From AcAMD-5 sp044343935 (GTDB taxonomy: Bacteria > Actinomycetota > Actinomycetes > S36-B12 > UBA5976), in assembly GCA_044343935.1 (NCBI GenBank), contig JBIJDU010000021.1:1-24409 (forward strand): a stretch of DNA of 24,409 nucleotides, read 5' to 3'. Every line of letters begins with the position of its first letter. Within the stretch, counting starts at the first letter, position 1. The position numbers and the translations under genes were made by a program. The notes under the pieces were generated by a model. The model did no database searches. It saw nothing but the letters and a program-made list of their open reading frames with translations, and was not told the DNA's origin. Shown one piece after another: positions 14,252-20,745 of the stretch.

Positions 14252-15133
14252 ATGACTGATAAAAATCTAGCCAGAATTGCCCGAGCCAGCGAAACTTTTG
14301 CCATGGTTGCGGTAGATCAACGAGAAGCGTTGCGTGGCATGTTTGCCGCGCACCAATCTGAACCAGTACCAGATTCAATGTTGGCGCAATTTAAAGTTGA
14401 TGTAGCTGAAGTGCTCTCCCCTTACGGTTCAGCATTATTAGTTGATGAGCAGTTTGGCCTAAAACCAATCATGGATGCTGGTGTGCTCAATCCAACCTGC
14501 GGCTTAATAGTTGCGATGGACGAACTAATTGGCCCACCAGGTGGTGCAGCTGTTGATACCGCAATTGATCACGCCGTGGATCCACAGCGCGTAAAGGAGA
14601 TTGGTGGCGCAGCGCTTAAGTTACTGATTTTTTATCGACCAGATGACGACCCGGAAACTCGGAATAAATTAGCAATTGAATTTGTTTCCGCATGCGAAAA
14701 AGTTGGCTTGCCCTCGGTGTTGGAGATTATTTGCCGCCCAGGAAAAGATGCAACCGCATTTAATCGAGAACAAGCGTTAATTGACGCAGCTGCTGAAGCC
14801 GCAACTTGGAATCCGTCACTTTATAAAGCAGAAGTTCCTTATTACGGTAAAGGTGATCCAAAGCTAATTACCGAAGCGAGCAAGAAGATTTCAGATGCGA
14901 TTGGCCGTCCCTGGGTGGTGCTTTCCAACGGCGTTGCTGCCGAGGATTTTGCTGATGCAGTCAAGGCTAGTTGCCTTGGCGGTGCCAGCGGTTTTCTTGC
15001 CGGCCGGGCAATCTGGGCAGATGTAGTTGGCTTGCCCAACTACAAAGAGGAATTGGTTAACCGCTCAATTGCTCGCTTAACTCATCTATGTGAGATCGTT
15101 GATGAGTTTGGCAAGCCATTTACCAGCCACTAG
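14252..15133 (+). CDS. Class I aldolase, YihT-type (6-deoxy-6-sulfofructose-1-phosphate aldolase)
   Basis: A 293-residue Schiff-base aldolase that would cleave sulfofructose 1-phosphate to DHAP and sulfolactaldehyde. Similarity to E. coli YihT (292 residues) is visible along the whole length: RASETFAMVAVDQREALRGMF (11-31), LSPYGSALLVDEQF (55-68), FNREQALIDAAAE (170-182), and LYKAEVPYYGKG with Lys192 at the place of the YihT Schiff-base Lys193. GASGFLAGRAIWADVVGLP (244-262) carries Arg252, equivalent to YihT Arg253. LacD-type tagatose-bisphosphate aldolases are more distant. The start at ATG 14252 lies four bases after AGGAGAA's AGGAG core; the adjacent ATG at 14249 is too close to it. This is the strongest marker for the sulfo-EMP interpretation. 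The 3' end overlaps the minus-strand gene by 14 bases. Confidence 0.88.
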   Translation: MTDKNLARIARASETFAMVAVDQREALRGMFAAHQSEPVPDSMLAQFKVDVAEVLSPYGSALLVDEQFGLKPIMDAGVLNPTCGLIVAMDELIGPPGGAAVDTAIDHAVDPQRVKEIGGAALKLLIFYRPDDDPETRNKLAIEFVSACEKVGLPSVLEIICRPGKDATAFNREQALIDAAAEAATWNPSLYKAEVPYYGKGDPKLITEASKKISDAIGRPWVVLSNGVAAEDFADAVKASCLGGASGFLAGRAIWADVVGLPNYKEELVNRSIARLTHLCEIVDEFGKPFTSH

Positions 15134-16226
15134 GAAGAACTTCGCTCATTAGTACTGGTCGACCCTCATCAATACTCTTGTGAGCGGCAAGGCCTACTGC
15201 TACGGAACGCAAACCTTCTTCAACCGTGATTTCTGGTGGACTTCCGGCGAGCACCGCATCAAAGAATTTCTTGTGCTCTAAATACGAAGCACCATAGTGG
15301 TGACCTGGGTACTTAATATTGAAATCCCATATCCGCTTAGTTACCACACCAGAAACATCTTTGGTTCCCCACTTGGAGATGGCGGCACCACGGGTGCCTT
15401 CGCGATATTCCAAGCTCGGTAATAGTGACTCAACTTTGCCTTTATTGCCAACTACCGTCAAATGCTCATTGTCGACGGTATTTTCAGCAAACATACAAAG
15501 ATCTAGTAAGCCGCGAGCACCGCTTGGATATTCAACGATTACATATGCTGAATCCAACATATCAGCTTGTTTGCCATCATAAACCTCATCCAAATGATTT
15601 ACCCGCTGTGCGCCAGAGGCAAATACTCGTGTTGGGTTTTCGCCTGTAATTAAATCCATCAAATTGAAATAGTGACAGCACTTTTCAACTAATGTGCCAC
15701 CAGTTTTTTCGCGGAACCGATTCCAATTTCCAACTTTTGGATAAAACGGCTCACGATGCTCTCGAATGGCAACCTGAGAAATTTCACCAACCACACCCTC
15801 GTGTACGCGCTTGATTGCCTGCGCCACTGGCGGCATATAGCGATATTCCAAGCCAACCCAAGTCATTGCTTTTCGATCTTTGCTCCAGTTATAAACCTTG
15901 AGCGCATCATCAATTGTGGTGGTTAGCGGCTTTTCTACAAAAACTGCAAGATCAGTTGCGAGCGCATCTTTTAAAATTTCAACGTGCGTATAATTCGGAG
16001 TGGCAATTACGACCGCATCTACTTTGCCTGAATTCAGCAAATCATTGTGATCAGTGAATACCGCTAAGTCATCGCTTAAGATGGCAGCAGCGGCGGCGCG
16101 TGATTCTGCTACAGGATCGCTGATCGCTGTAATCTCGGCGCCATCGATAGTCTTGATGTTTTCAATGTGTTCGCGCCCCATGGCGCCCACTCCGATGACG
16201 CCGTATCGCAGCTTGGTGGCTGGCAT
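15120..16226 (-). CDS. Gfo/Idh/MocA-family protein; candidate NAD-dependent sulfoquinovosidase (GH188-like)
   Basis: A 368-residue NAD(P)-binding protein. The Rossmann motif GVIGVGAMGREH (9-20) is followed by IATPNYTH (74-81), the EKPL loop (98-101) with its conserved Lys99, and a C-terminal alpha/beta domain containing GGTLVEKCCHYFNLMDLI (176-193) with His185. The family includes sugar dehydrogenases such as IolG and, by established knowledge, the GH188 NAD-dependent sulfoquinovosidases found in Arthrobacter sulfoquinovose clusters. No GH31 sulfoquinovosidase is in this locus, so I infer that this protein supplies that step; a plain sugar dehydrogenase is the alternative. The start is ATG at 16226 with AGGAGGGG just upstream. 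It is divergent from suyAB, with an operator copy downstream of a -10-like box, and convergent with the aldolase. Confidence 0.65.
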   Translation of the reverse strand: MPATKLRYGVIGVGAMGREHIENIKTIDGAEITAISDPVAESRAAAAAILSDDLAVFTDHNDLLNSGKVDAVVIATPNYTHVEILKDALATDLAVFVEKPLTTTIDDALKVYNWSKDRKAMTWVGLEYRYMPPVAQAIKRVHEGVVGEISQVAIREHREPFYPKVGNWNRFREKTGGTLVEKCCHYFNLMDLITGENPTRVFASGAQRVNHLDEVYDGKQADMLDSAYVIVEYPSGARGLLDLCMFAENTVDNEHLTVVGNKGKVESLLPSLEYREGTRGAAISKWGTKDVSGVVTKRIWDFNIKYPGHHYGASYLEHKKFFDAVLAGSPPEITVEEGLRSVAVGLAAHKSIDEGRPVLMSEVLPSGW

Positions 16227-16254
16227 CTGCCCCTCCTGGACTTAATTGAAGAAA

Positions 16255-16263
16255 GGTTAGACC
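16255..16263. promoter_or_regulatory. Operator copy 3 (GGTTAGACC), in front of the Gfo/Idh/MocA gene
   Basis: GGTTAGACC differs by one base from the GGTCAGACC copies. It lies 29 bases upstream of the minus-strand start codon and about ten bases downstream of a -10-like box on that strand, as expected for a repressor site. Confidence 0.5.
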
Positions 16264-16273
16264 ACTTCGGGGT

Positions 16274-16301
16274 CTTATAGCCTGATGAATCCCTTTTTCG
16301 A
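16274..16301 (-). promoter_or_regulatory. Candidate promoter for the Gfo/Idh/MocA gene
   Basis: On the minus strand, TATAAG (16279-16274) resembles a -10 box and TCGAAA (16301-16296) a weak -35 box, 16 bases apart. Transcription would start near 16267, just before operator copy 3. This is a pattern match only. Confidence 0.4.
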
Positions 16302-16326
16302 GTGGATTTTTGACCCTTGCGCCCGA

Positions 16327-16332
16327 TAAGGT
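16327..16332 (+). promoter_or_regulatory. Candidate -10 box for the suyAB operon
   Basis: TAAGGT fits the actinobacterial TANNNT -10 form and lies ten bases before operator copy 4, so a bound repressor would cover the start site. No good -35 is spaced correctly; TTGACC at 16310-16315 is only 11 bases away. Confidence 0.3.
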
Positions 16333-16341
16333 TCGGCAAGA

Positions 16342-16350
16342 GGTCAGACC
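16342..16350. promoter_or_regulatory. GGTC-N-GACC operator, copy 4 (in front of suyA)
   Basis: GGTCAGACC is identical to copy 1 and lies two bases before the Shine-Dalgarno sequence AGGAG of suyA, the same arrangement as copy 2 before the isomerase gene. It links both operons of the locus to one regulator. Confidence 0.65.
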
Positions 16351-16363
16351 ACAGGAGCAACTT

Positions 16364-16663
16364 ATGGCCGAAAAGCCCCAGTTTCTATTGCACGCTGACG
16401 ATGACAATGTTGCCGTCGCCGTAGCAGATTTAACGCCTGGCAAAGTTTCGGGCGCATGCATTAAAAGTCGAAATACTTACACTTTCAATTTACTTCATGA
16501 AGTTCCGCTAGGACACAAGTTTGCGCTAAAAGATTTGAAATCCGGTGATGCCGTAATTAAATATGGCATCGAGGTTGGCGAAATGACCGCTGATGTGAAA
16601 GCCGGCGAATATGTTCACATCCAAAACATGAGGAGCAAGCGATGGCTAGCAAGTCGGGCTTAA
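16364..16663 (+). CDS. suyA: (R)-Sulfolactate sulfo-lyase, small subunit (SuyA, SAF domain)
   Basis: A 99-residue SAF-domain protein, the separate small subunit of a UxaA-family lyase. Recognisable segments are FLLHADDDNVAVAVADL (7-23), EVPLGHKFALKDL and GDAVIKYGIEVGEMTADVKAGEYVHIQNM, which match SuyA and the N-terminal part of altronate dehydratase. With SuyB it eliminates sulfite from (R)-3-sulfolactate to give pyruvate, in the cytoplasm. The start is ATG at 16364 with AGGAG six bases upstream; an in-frame TTG at 16310 would run through the operator and is rejected. The last 22 bases overlap the start of suyB, so the two subunits are translationally coupled. An altronate or galactarate dehydratase is the alternative reading, made unlikely by the close match of the SuyB gene product. 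Confidence 0.87.
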   Translation: MAEKPQFLLHADDDNVAVAVADLTPGKVSGACIKSRNTYTFNLLHEVPLGHKFALKDLKSGDAVIKYGIEVGEMTADVKAGEYVHIQNMRSKRWLASRA

Positions 16664-17808
16664 CCGGATATCGTCGACCAGATGGTCAAGTTGGTATTCG
16701 TAATCACGTAATTATTCTGCCGGTTGATGATCTATCAAATGCAGCGGCTGAGGCGGTAGCAAAAGTTGTGCCTCACACCTTGGCACTACCTCATGCTTAT
16801 GGTCGGTTGCAGTTTGGTGAAGATTTAGAACTTACGTTTCAAACCTTGATCGGCACTGGCAAAAATCCAAACGTTGCTGCTGTTGTTGTTATTGGTATCG
16901 AACCAAAATGGACCCAGGCAGTAGTTGATGGCATTAAGCCATCTGGCAAACCAGTTGTTGGTTTCTCAATTGAAGGTAAGGGCGATCTCACCACAATTGC
17001 TGATGCGGCACGAGTGGCGCAAGAACTAGTGCGCGATGCCAGCGAAATCCGTCGCGAGCCGGTTGAAATGAAAGACATCGTGATGGGTATTAAGTGCGGT
17101 GAATCAGACACCACTAGCGGTCTTGGTTCATGCCCAACAACTTCAGAAGCTGTTGATCGCTGGGTGGCAGCTGGTGGTTCCGTATTCTTTGGTGAAACCA
17201 GCGAACTAACTGGTGGCGAACACTTAATTGCACAGCGTTGCTTAACTCCTGAGGTACGCAAAGCTTTCCAGGAAACTTACGACAATTACATCAAAGTAAT
17301 TGAAGATACCGGCGCAAACCTACTTGGCTCGCAGCCAACTCAAGGAAACATCGCTGGCGGTTTAACCACAATTGAAGAAAAAGCACTTGGTAACATTGCA
17401 AAAACTGGAAGTGTTCCTGTTATTGGCGTGCTTAAGCCAGCACAGATTCCAGATGCCGCAAAACGAGGTCTTTATTTCATGGATACCTCTTCGGCTGCTG
17501 CTGAATGTATTACTTTGATGGCTGCTGGTGGTATTGCAATTCACCTGTTCCCCACTGGACAGGGAAATGTGATTGGTAATCCAATTGTGCCGGTGATTAA
17601 AATCAGTGCGAACCCAAAGACCTGCGCAACTATGCGTGAGCACATTGACGTAGATGTTTCTGGATTGCTGACCTTTGATTACTCACTGCAGATTGCTGGT
17701 GATCAATTAATGGCAGAAATTGAGCGCACCGTTAACGGCCGCTTAACTGCTGCTGAGTCACTTGGTCACCGCGAATACACCTTCACCAAGTTGTATATCA
17801 GCGCGTAA
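16642..17808 (+). CDS. suyB: (R)-Sulfolactate sulfo-lyase, large subunit (SuyB)
   Basis: A 388-residue UxaA-family catalytic subunit, the usual SuyB length. Segments that I recognise from SuyB of sulfolactate degraders include RPDGQVGIRNHVIILPVDDL (13-32), GRLQFGEDLELTFQTLIGTG, CGESDTTSGLGSCPT, SQPTQGNIAGGLTTIEEKAL, LFPTGQGNVIGNPIVPVIK, and the end GRLTAAESLGHREYTFTKLY, nearly identical to known SuyB ends. It cleaves the carbon-sulfur bond of (R)-sulfolactate to pyruvate and bisulfite with SuyA; the family uses a metal, typically iron, bound in part by the conserved Cys and His residues. The start is ATG at 16642 with AGGAG upstream, inside the suyA end. It is followed after four bases by the SlcC-like dehydrogenase. 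Similarity to UxaA is expected because SuyAB is a split member of that family. Confidence 0.9.
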   Translation: MASKSGLTGYRRPDGQVGIRNHVIILPVDDLSNAAAEAVAKVVPHTLALPHAYGRLQFGEDLELTFQTLIGTGKNPNVAAVVVIGIEPKWTQAVVDGIKPSGKPVVGFSIEGKGDLTTIADAARVAQELVRDASEIRREPVEMKDIVMGIKCGESDTTSGLGSCPTTSEAVDRWVAAGGSVFFGETSELTGGEHLIAQRCLTPEVRKAFQETYDNYIKVIEDTGANLLGSQPTQGNIAGGLTTIEEKALGNIAKTGSVPVIGVLKPAQIPDAAKRGLYFMDTSSAAAECITLMAAGGIAIHLFPTGQGNVIGNPIVPVIKISANPKTCATMREHIDVDVSGLLTFDYSLQIAGDQLMAEIERTVNGRLTAAESLGHREYTFTKLYISA

Positions 17809-17812
17809 TCTT

Positions 17813-18754
17813 GTGACAATCCTCATTGTTGAAGACGTTTATGGGCCGCCATTTGCTGCGTTAGCAGATGTGGTTTATGAACCAACTGCATTTGGCAACG
17901 ATTCGCTATTAACGCAATTGTTAGCTGATGCGCAAGCATTGGTGGTTCGTAATCGAACTCAAGTAACGGCAGGACTACTTGCCAAGGCACCTAATTTAAA
18001 AATAGTTGCTCGGGCTGGCGTTGGGCTGGACAACATTGACATTCCAGCCTGTAACAATGCAGGCGTGGCAGTTGTTGCTGGACTTGGCGCAAATGCGGTT
18101 AGCGTCGGTGAGCTTGCGGTTGGTCTTGCCCTAAGCGTGTCAAGGCAAATCGTTTTGCATCACGGCGCAATTGGTGCTGGCAGATGGGATCGAATCCCAG
18201 GCAGTGAGCTATCTGGAAAAACTTGGGGCTTAGTTGGCTGTGGCGCAACCGCTAAAGCAACCGCAAAATTACTAACTGGATTTGATATGAAGTTAGTTGG
18301 CTACGACCCATTTGTTAAAGCCGATGATCCAGCTATGCAACAACTAGGAATCAAAGTTACTTCACTTGATGAAGTATTAGCAAAATCTGACTTTGTCAGC
18401 ATTCACGTCCCAGCCAATAAAGAAACTAATCACCTCATAAATTCGCAACGCCTTGCCACCATGAAAGCAACTGCAGTGATAATTAATGTTGGGCGAGGTG
18501 AAGTAATAGATGAGTCAGCCTTAGTGAATGCACTAACTGAAAAGAAGATTGCAGGTGCTGGCTTAGATGTCCGTGAAACTGAACCAAGTGATGCCAGCTT
18601 GTTTGCTAAATTTCCAAACGTAGTGCTCACGCCGCACATTGCGGGCATTACAGCAGAGAGTCAAGATCGAATTAATCAAATTTTGGCAGATGAAATCTCA
18701 CGTAAATTCGCAGGTGAACCACTGCGATATGCAGTTGGTGAGATCAAAGCATGA
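17813..18754 (+). CDS. slcC: D-isomer-type 2-hydroxyacid dehydrogenase, SlcC-like ((S)-sulfolactate dehydrogenase)
   Basis: A 313-residue NAD-dependent dehydrogenase of the SerA-like family. Substrate-domain segments (VVRNRTQVTAGLL, IVARAGVGLDNID) flank an inserted Rossmann domain (TWGLVGCGATAKATAKLL), and the catalytic triad is visible as Arg in INVGRGEVID, Glu in RETEPSD and His in TPHIAGIT. The nucleotide motif reads GCGATA, with Ala in place of the usual third Gly. In sulfolactate degraders, SlcC oxidises (S)-sulfolactate to sulfopyruvate, and ComC then reduces it to the (R) isomer for SuyAB; the adjacent comC-like gene supports this. The start is GTG at 17813, four bases after the suyB stop; a longer frame from 17762 overlaps suyB and is rejected. 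3-Phosphoglycerate dehydrogenase is the alternative on sequence alone. Confidence 0.75.
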   Translation: MTILIVEDVYGPPFAALADVVYEPTAFGNDSLLTQLLADAQALVVRNRTQVTAGLLAKAPNLKIVARAGVGLDNIDIPACNNAGVAVVAGLGANAVSVGELAVGLALSVSRQIVLHHGAIGAGRWDRIPGSELSGKTWGLVGCGATAKATAKLLTGFDMKLVGYDPFVKADDPAMQQLGIKVTSLDEVLAKSDFVSIHVPANKETNHLINSQRLATMKATAVIINVGRGEVIDESALVNALTEKKIAGAGLDVRETEPSDASLFAKFPNVVLTPHIAGITAESQDRINQILADEISRKFAGEPLRYAVGEIKA

Positions 18755-19749
18755 AATTTGGTGAAGCAGTTGAGTTAGGCACCAAGTTGCTAGTTGCCGC
18801 TGGCGTACCAACTGAAAATGCTCAGTTGACCGCTAGATTGATCTGTGCCGCTGATGCTTGGGGTATTGGCAGTCATGGCTTAATTCGACTTCCATATTAC
18901 TTGAATCGCATTGTTGGTGGCGGGATTAATGCGACAGCTCAATTAGTCGAAGAGAAAGCAATGACCACCCTTAAGGTGATGGACGGGCAAAACGGCTTGG
19001 GTCACTGGCAACTATGGCAGGCGACAAACATGGCAGCAAAAGTGGCTAAGGAGCATGGCACTGCTGCAGTTGCGGTGCGCAGTAGCTCACATGCTGGTGC
19101 ACTGGGTTTATTTACTTGGCCAGCAATTGATAATGGTTGTGCCACCTTTATTTTTAGCAATGGTCCAGCAGTAATGCCCGCTTGGGGCGGCAGCACTCCC
19201 CTGCTATCTACCTCGCCGTTGGCAATTGGTGTGCCGGGTAAGCCAACTCAATTAATAATTGATCTTGCAACTAGTGCAGTTGCGCGTGGAAAAATTGCAG
19301 CTAAAGCAAAATCAGGTGAGCCAGTTCCAGAAGGTTGGGCACTTGATAAAGATGGCAACCCAACTACAGATGCCCAAGCGGCATTAATGGGGATGTTGGC
19401 CCCGCTTGGTGGTGCAAAAGGATTTGCACTAGCAATGGCAGTTGAAACGTTAACGGGTGGTTTGGTTGGCCCTAATCTGGCAAAAGGGATGCCAGATATG
19501 TTCGTGGAAAGCGATAACGACAAACCGCAGCAAATAAGTCACTTTGTCGTCAGCATCAATGCCGAATTTATTGATAACACCGAATATCAACGCATTAGCG
19601 AATTACAAAATGCTGTTGTCACTTCAGGCAGCCGAGTGCCTGGTGCCAATAAAACGAATCCACTGCAGCTCGCTGATCATTTACCGCTAACGATTGCACC
19701 TGAAGTAATTACCGAGCTTGACCAATGGAGTGAAAAATTAGACTTATAA
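18751..19749 (+). CDS. comC: Malate/L-lactate dehydrogenase family, ComC-like ((R)-sulfolactate dehydrogenase)
   Basis: A 332-residue NAD(P)-dependent dehydrogenase of the Ldh_2 family. Hallmarks are DAWGIGSHGLIRLPYYLNRI (34-53) with the catalytic His, AVRSSSHAGALGLFTWPA (108-125), the STSPLAIGVPG segment and GGAKGFALAMAVE near residue 225. Family members reduce sulfopyruvate to (R)-sulfolactate (ComC of coenzyme M synthesis and of sulfolactate degradation) or act on malate or lactate. Beside suyAB and an SlcC-like gene, the role is to finish the two-enzyme inversion of (S)- to (R)-sulfolactate. The ATG start overlaps the previous stop as ATGA, so the genes are coupled. Confidence 0.78.
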   Translation: MKFGEAVELGTKLLVAAGVPTENAQLTARLICAADAWGIGSHGLIRLPYYLNRIVGGGINATAQLVEEKAMTTLKVMDGQNGLGHWQLWQATNMAAKVAKEHGTAAVAVRSSSHAGALGLFTWPAIDNGCATFIFSNGPAVMPAWGGSTPLLSTSPLAIGVPGKPTQLIIDLATSAVARGKIAAKAKSGEPVPEGWALDKDGNPTTDAQAALMGMLAPLGGAKGFALAMAVETLTGGLVGPNLAKGMPDMFVESDNDKPQQISHFVVSINAEFIDNTEYQRISELQNAVVTSGSRVPGANKTNPLQLADHLPLTIAPEVITELDQWSEKLDL

Positions 19750-19769
19750 GCGGTTCGCATCGAAATGGA

Positions 19770-20717
19770 TTGCTGCTAATTGCCGCGATCACCGCACTTG
19801 CTTATTTCATCTCTCAGCAAGTTAGTTTTATCAGCCCGCTTACCATTGGCCTAGTTGCAGCACTTTTATTAAGCAACATCTTTACGCTACCAACCAGCAT
19901 CTCTCCAGGCGCGAATTTTGCCAGCAAGACTTTGATGCGCGCTGGCATTGTGTTAATTGGGCTACGTATCAGTTATGACCAAATTGCTGAAGTTGGCATG
20001 CCTGGTCTTATCCTGGTCGTAATTGTGGTGATCGGAACATTCTTTGGCGCATTAGCGCTGGGCAAAATATTTAAGGTATCTGGAAACACTGCAATTTTAA
20101 TTGGTGCCGGATTTAGTATTTGTGGCAATACCGCAATTGCTGCCATTTCACCTGCCATAAACGCTAAGCGCGAGGAAACCGCATATGCAGTTGGCCTGGT
20201 CACACTATTTGGCACACTTTCAATTGCCGCGCTGCCAATTTTGGGCACTCTGCTTGGGTTATCTGAGGCTCGATTTGGCGCTTGGGCAGGAGCTGCGGTT
20301 CATGACGTAGGTCAAGTAGTAGCAACTGCTGAAGTTATCGGCGGCGGTGCATTAGCTGTTGCAGTGATTATTAAGTTAACTCGAATGATGCTATTGGCAC
20401 CAATGTTGATTGTGATCACTACTAAATTCAATGCTAGGGCAGATGCCAAACTTCGCTCCATTATTCCAACTTTTATTCTTTTATTTGTCGCGGTAGTTAC
20501 GTTAAATAGTTTGGTTGAACTACCTACCAACTTGGTTGATAACGGAAAAATTGCTTCGACCTTGCTTTTAACTGCTGGCATAACTGGTATGGGATTGGGC
20601 GTTAAGTGGCGCAGCTTGATTCAGGTGGGTGGTAAACCATTATTGGTTGCCACCATTACTTGGATAATTGTTGCTGCCGGCTCATTGGGCCTGATTGCGC
20701 TGCTCAATGTTGCATAA
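19770..20717 (+). CDS. YeiH-family putative sulfate/sulfite exporter
   Basis: An inner-membrane protein of 315 residues with about ten hydrophobic segments. The family signatures FSICGNTAIAAISPAI (about 116-131) and AAVHDVGQVVATAEVIGGGA (about 174-193) identify the YeiH/UPF0324 putative sulfate exporter family. As the last gene of the sulfolactate operon it is well placed to remove the sulfite released by SuyAB, or sulfate formed from it; transport activity in this family is poorly proven. The only workable start is TTG at 19770: an ATG at 19765 is out of frame, and no ribosome site is visible. The frame remains open back to 19734, so initiation from a rare codon overlapping the comC stop is possible. 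The length is slightly short for the family (usually about 330-350). Confidence 0.8.
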   Translation: MLLIAAITALAYFISQQVSFISPLTIGLVAALLLSNIFTLPTSISPGANFASKTLMRAGIVLIGLRISYDQIAEVGMPGLILVVIVVIGTFFGALALGKIFKVSGNTAILIGAGFSICGNTAIAAISPAINAKREETAYAVGLVTLFGTLSIAALPILGTLLGLSEARFGAWAGAAVHDVGQVVATAEVIGGGALAVAVIIKLTRMMLLAPMLIVITTKFNARADAKLRSIIPTFILLFVAVVTLNSLVELPTNLVDNGKIASTLLLTAGITGMGLGVKWRSLIQVGGKPLLVATITWIIVAAGSLGLIALLNVA

Positions 20718-20745
20718 GTTAGTTATTCTTTAGTTGAATAAGCAC

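Noticed and set aside
14252..15133. Tagatose-1,6-bisphosphate aldolase (LacD)
   Set aside because: Full-length similarity, including the DQREA, VDEQF and LYKxExPxYGKG segments, is closer to YihT, and no tagatose genes are present.
15120..15133. 14-base tail-to-tail overlap as a sign of frameshift or assembly error
   Set aside because: Both frames read normally to their ends and match family lengths; short convergent overlaps also occur at 4806-4809, so this is just compact packing.
16310..16363. Upstream TTG extension of suyA
   Set aside because: The added codons run through an operator copy and the Shine-Dalgarno sequence, and SuyA proteins start at the position of the ATG at 16364.
16364..17808. 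Altronate or galactarate dehydratase (UxaA/GarD) reading of the two subunits
   Set aside because: The split subunits, the segment order and the C-terminal end of the large subunit match SuyB closely, and the neighbours are a YihT-type aldolase and SlcC/ComC-like dehydrogenases rather than uronate genes.
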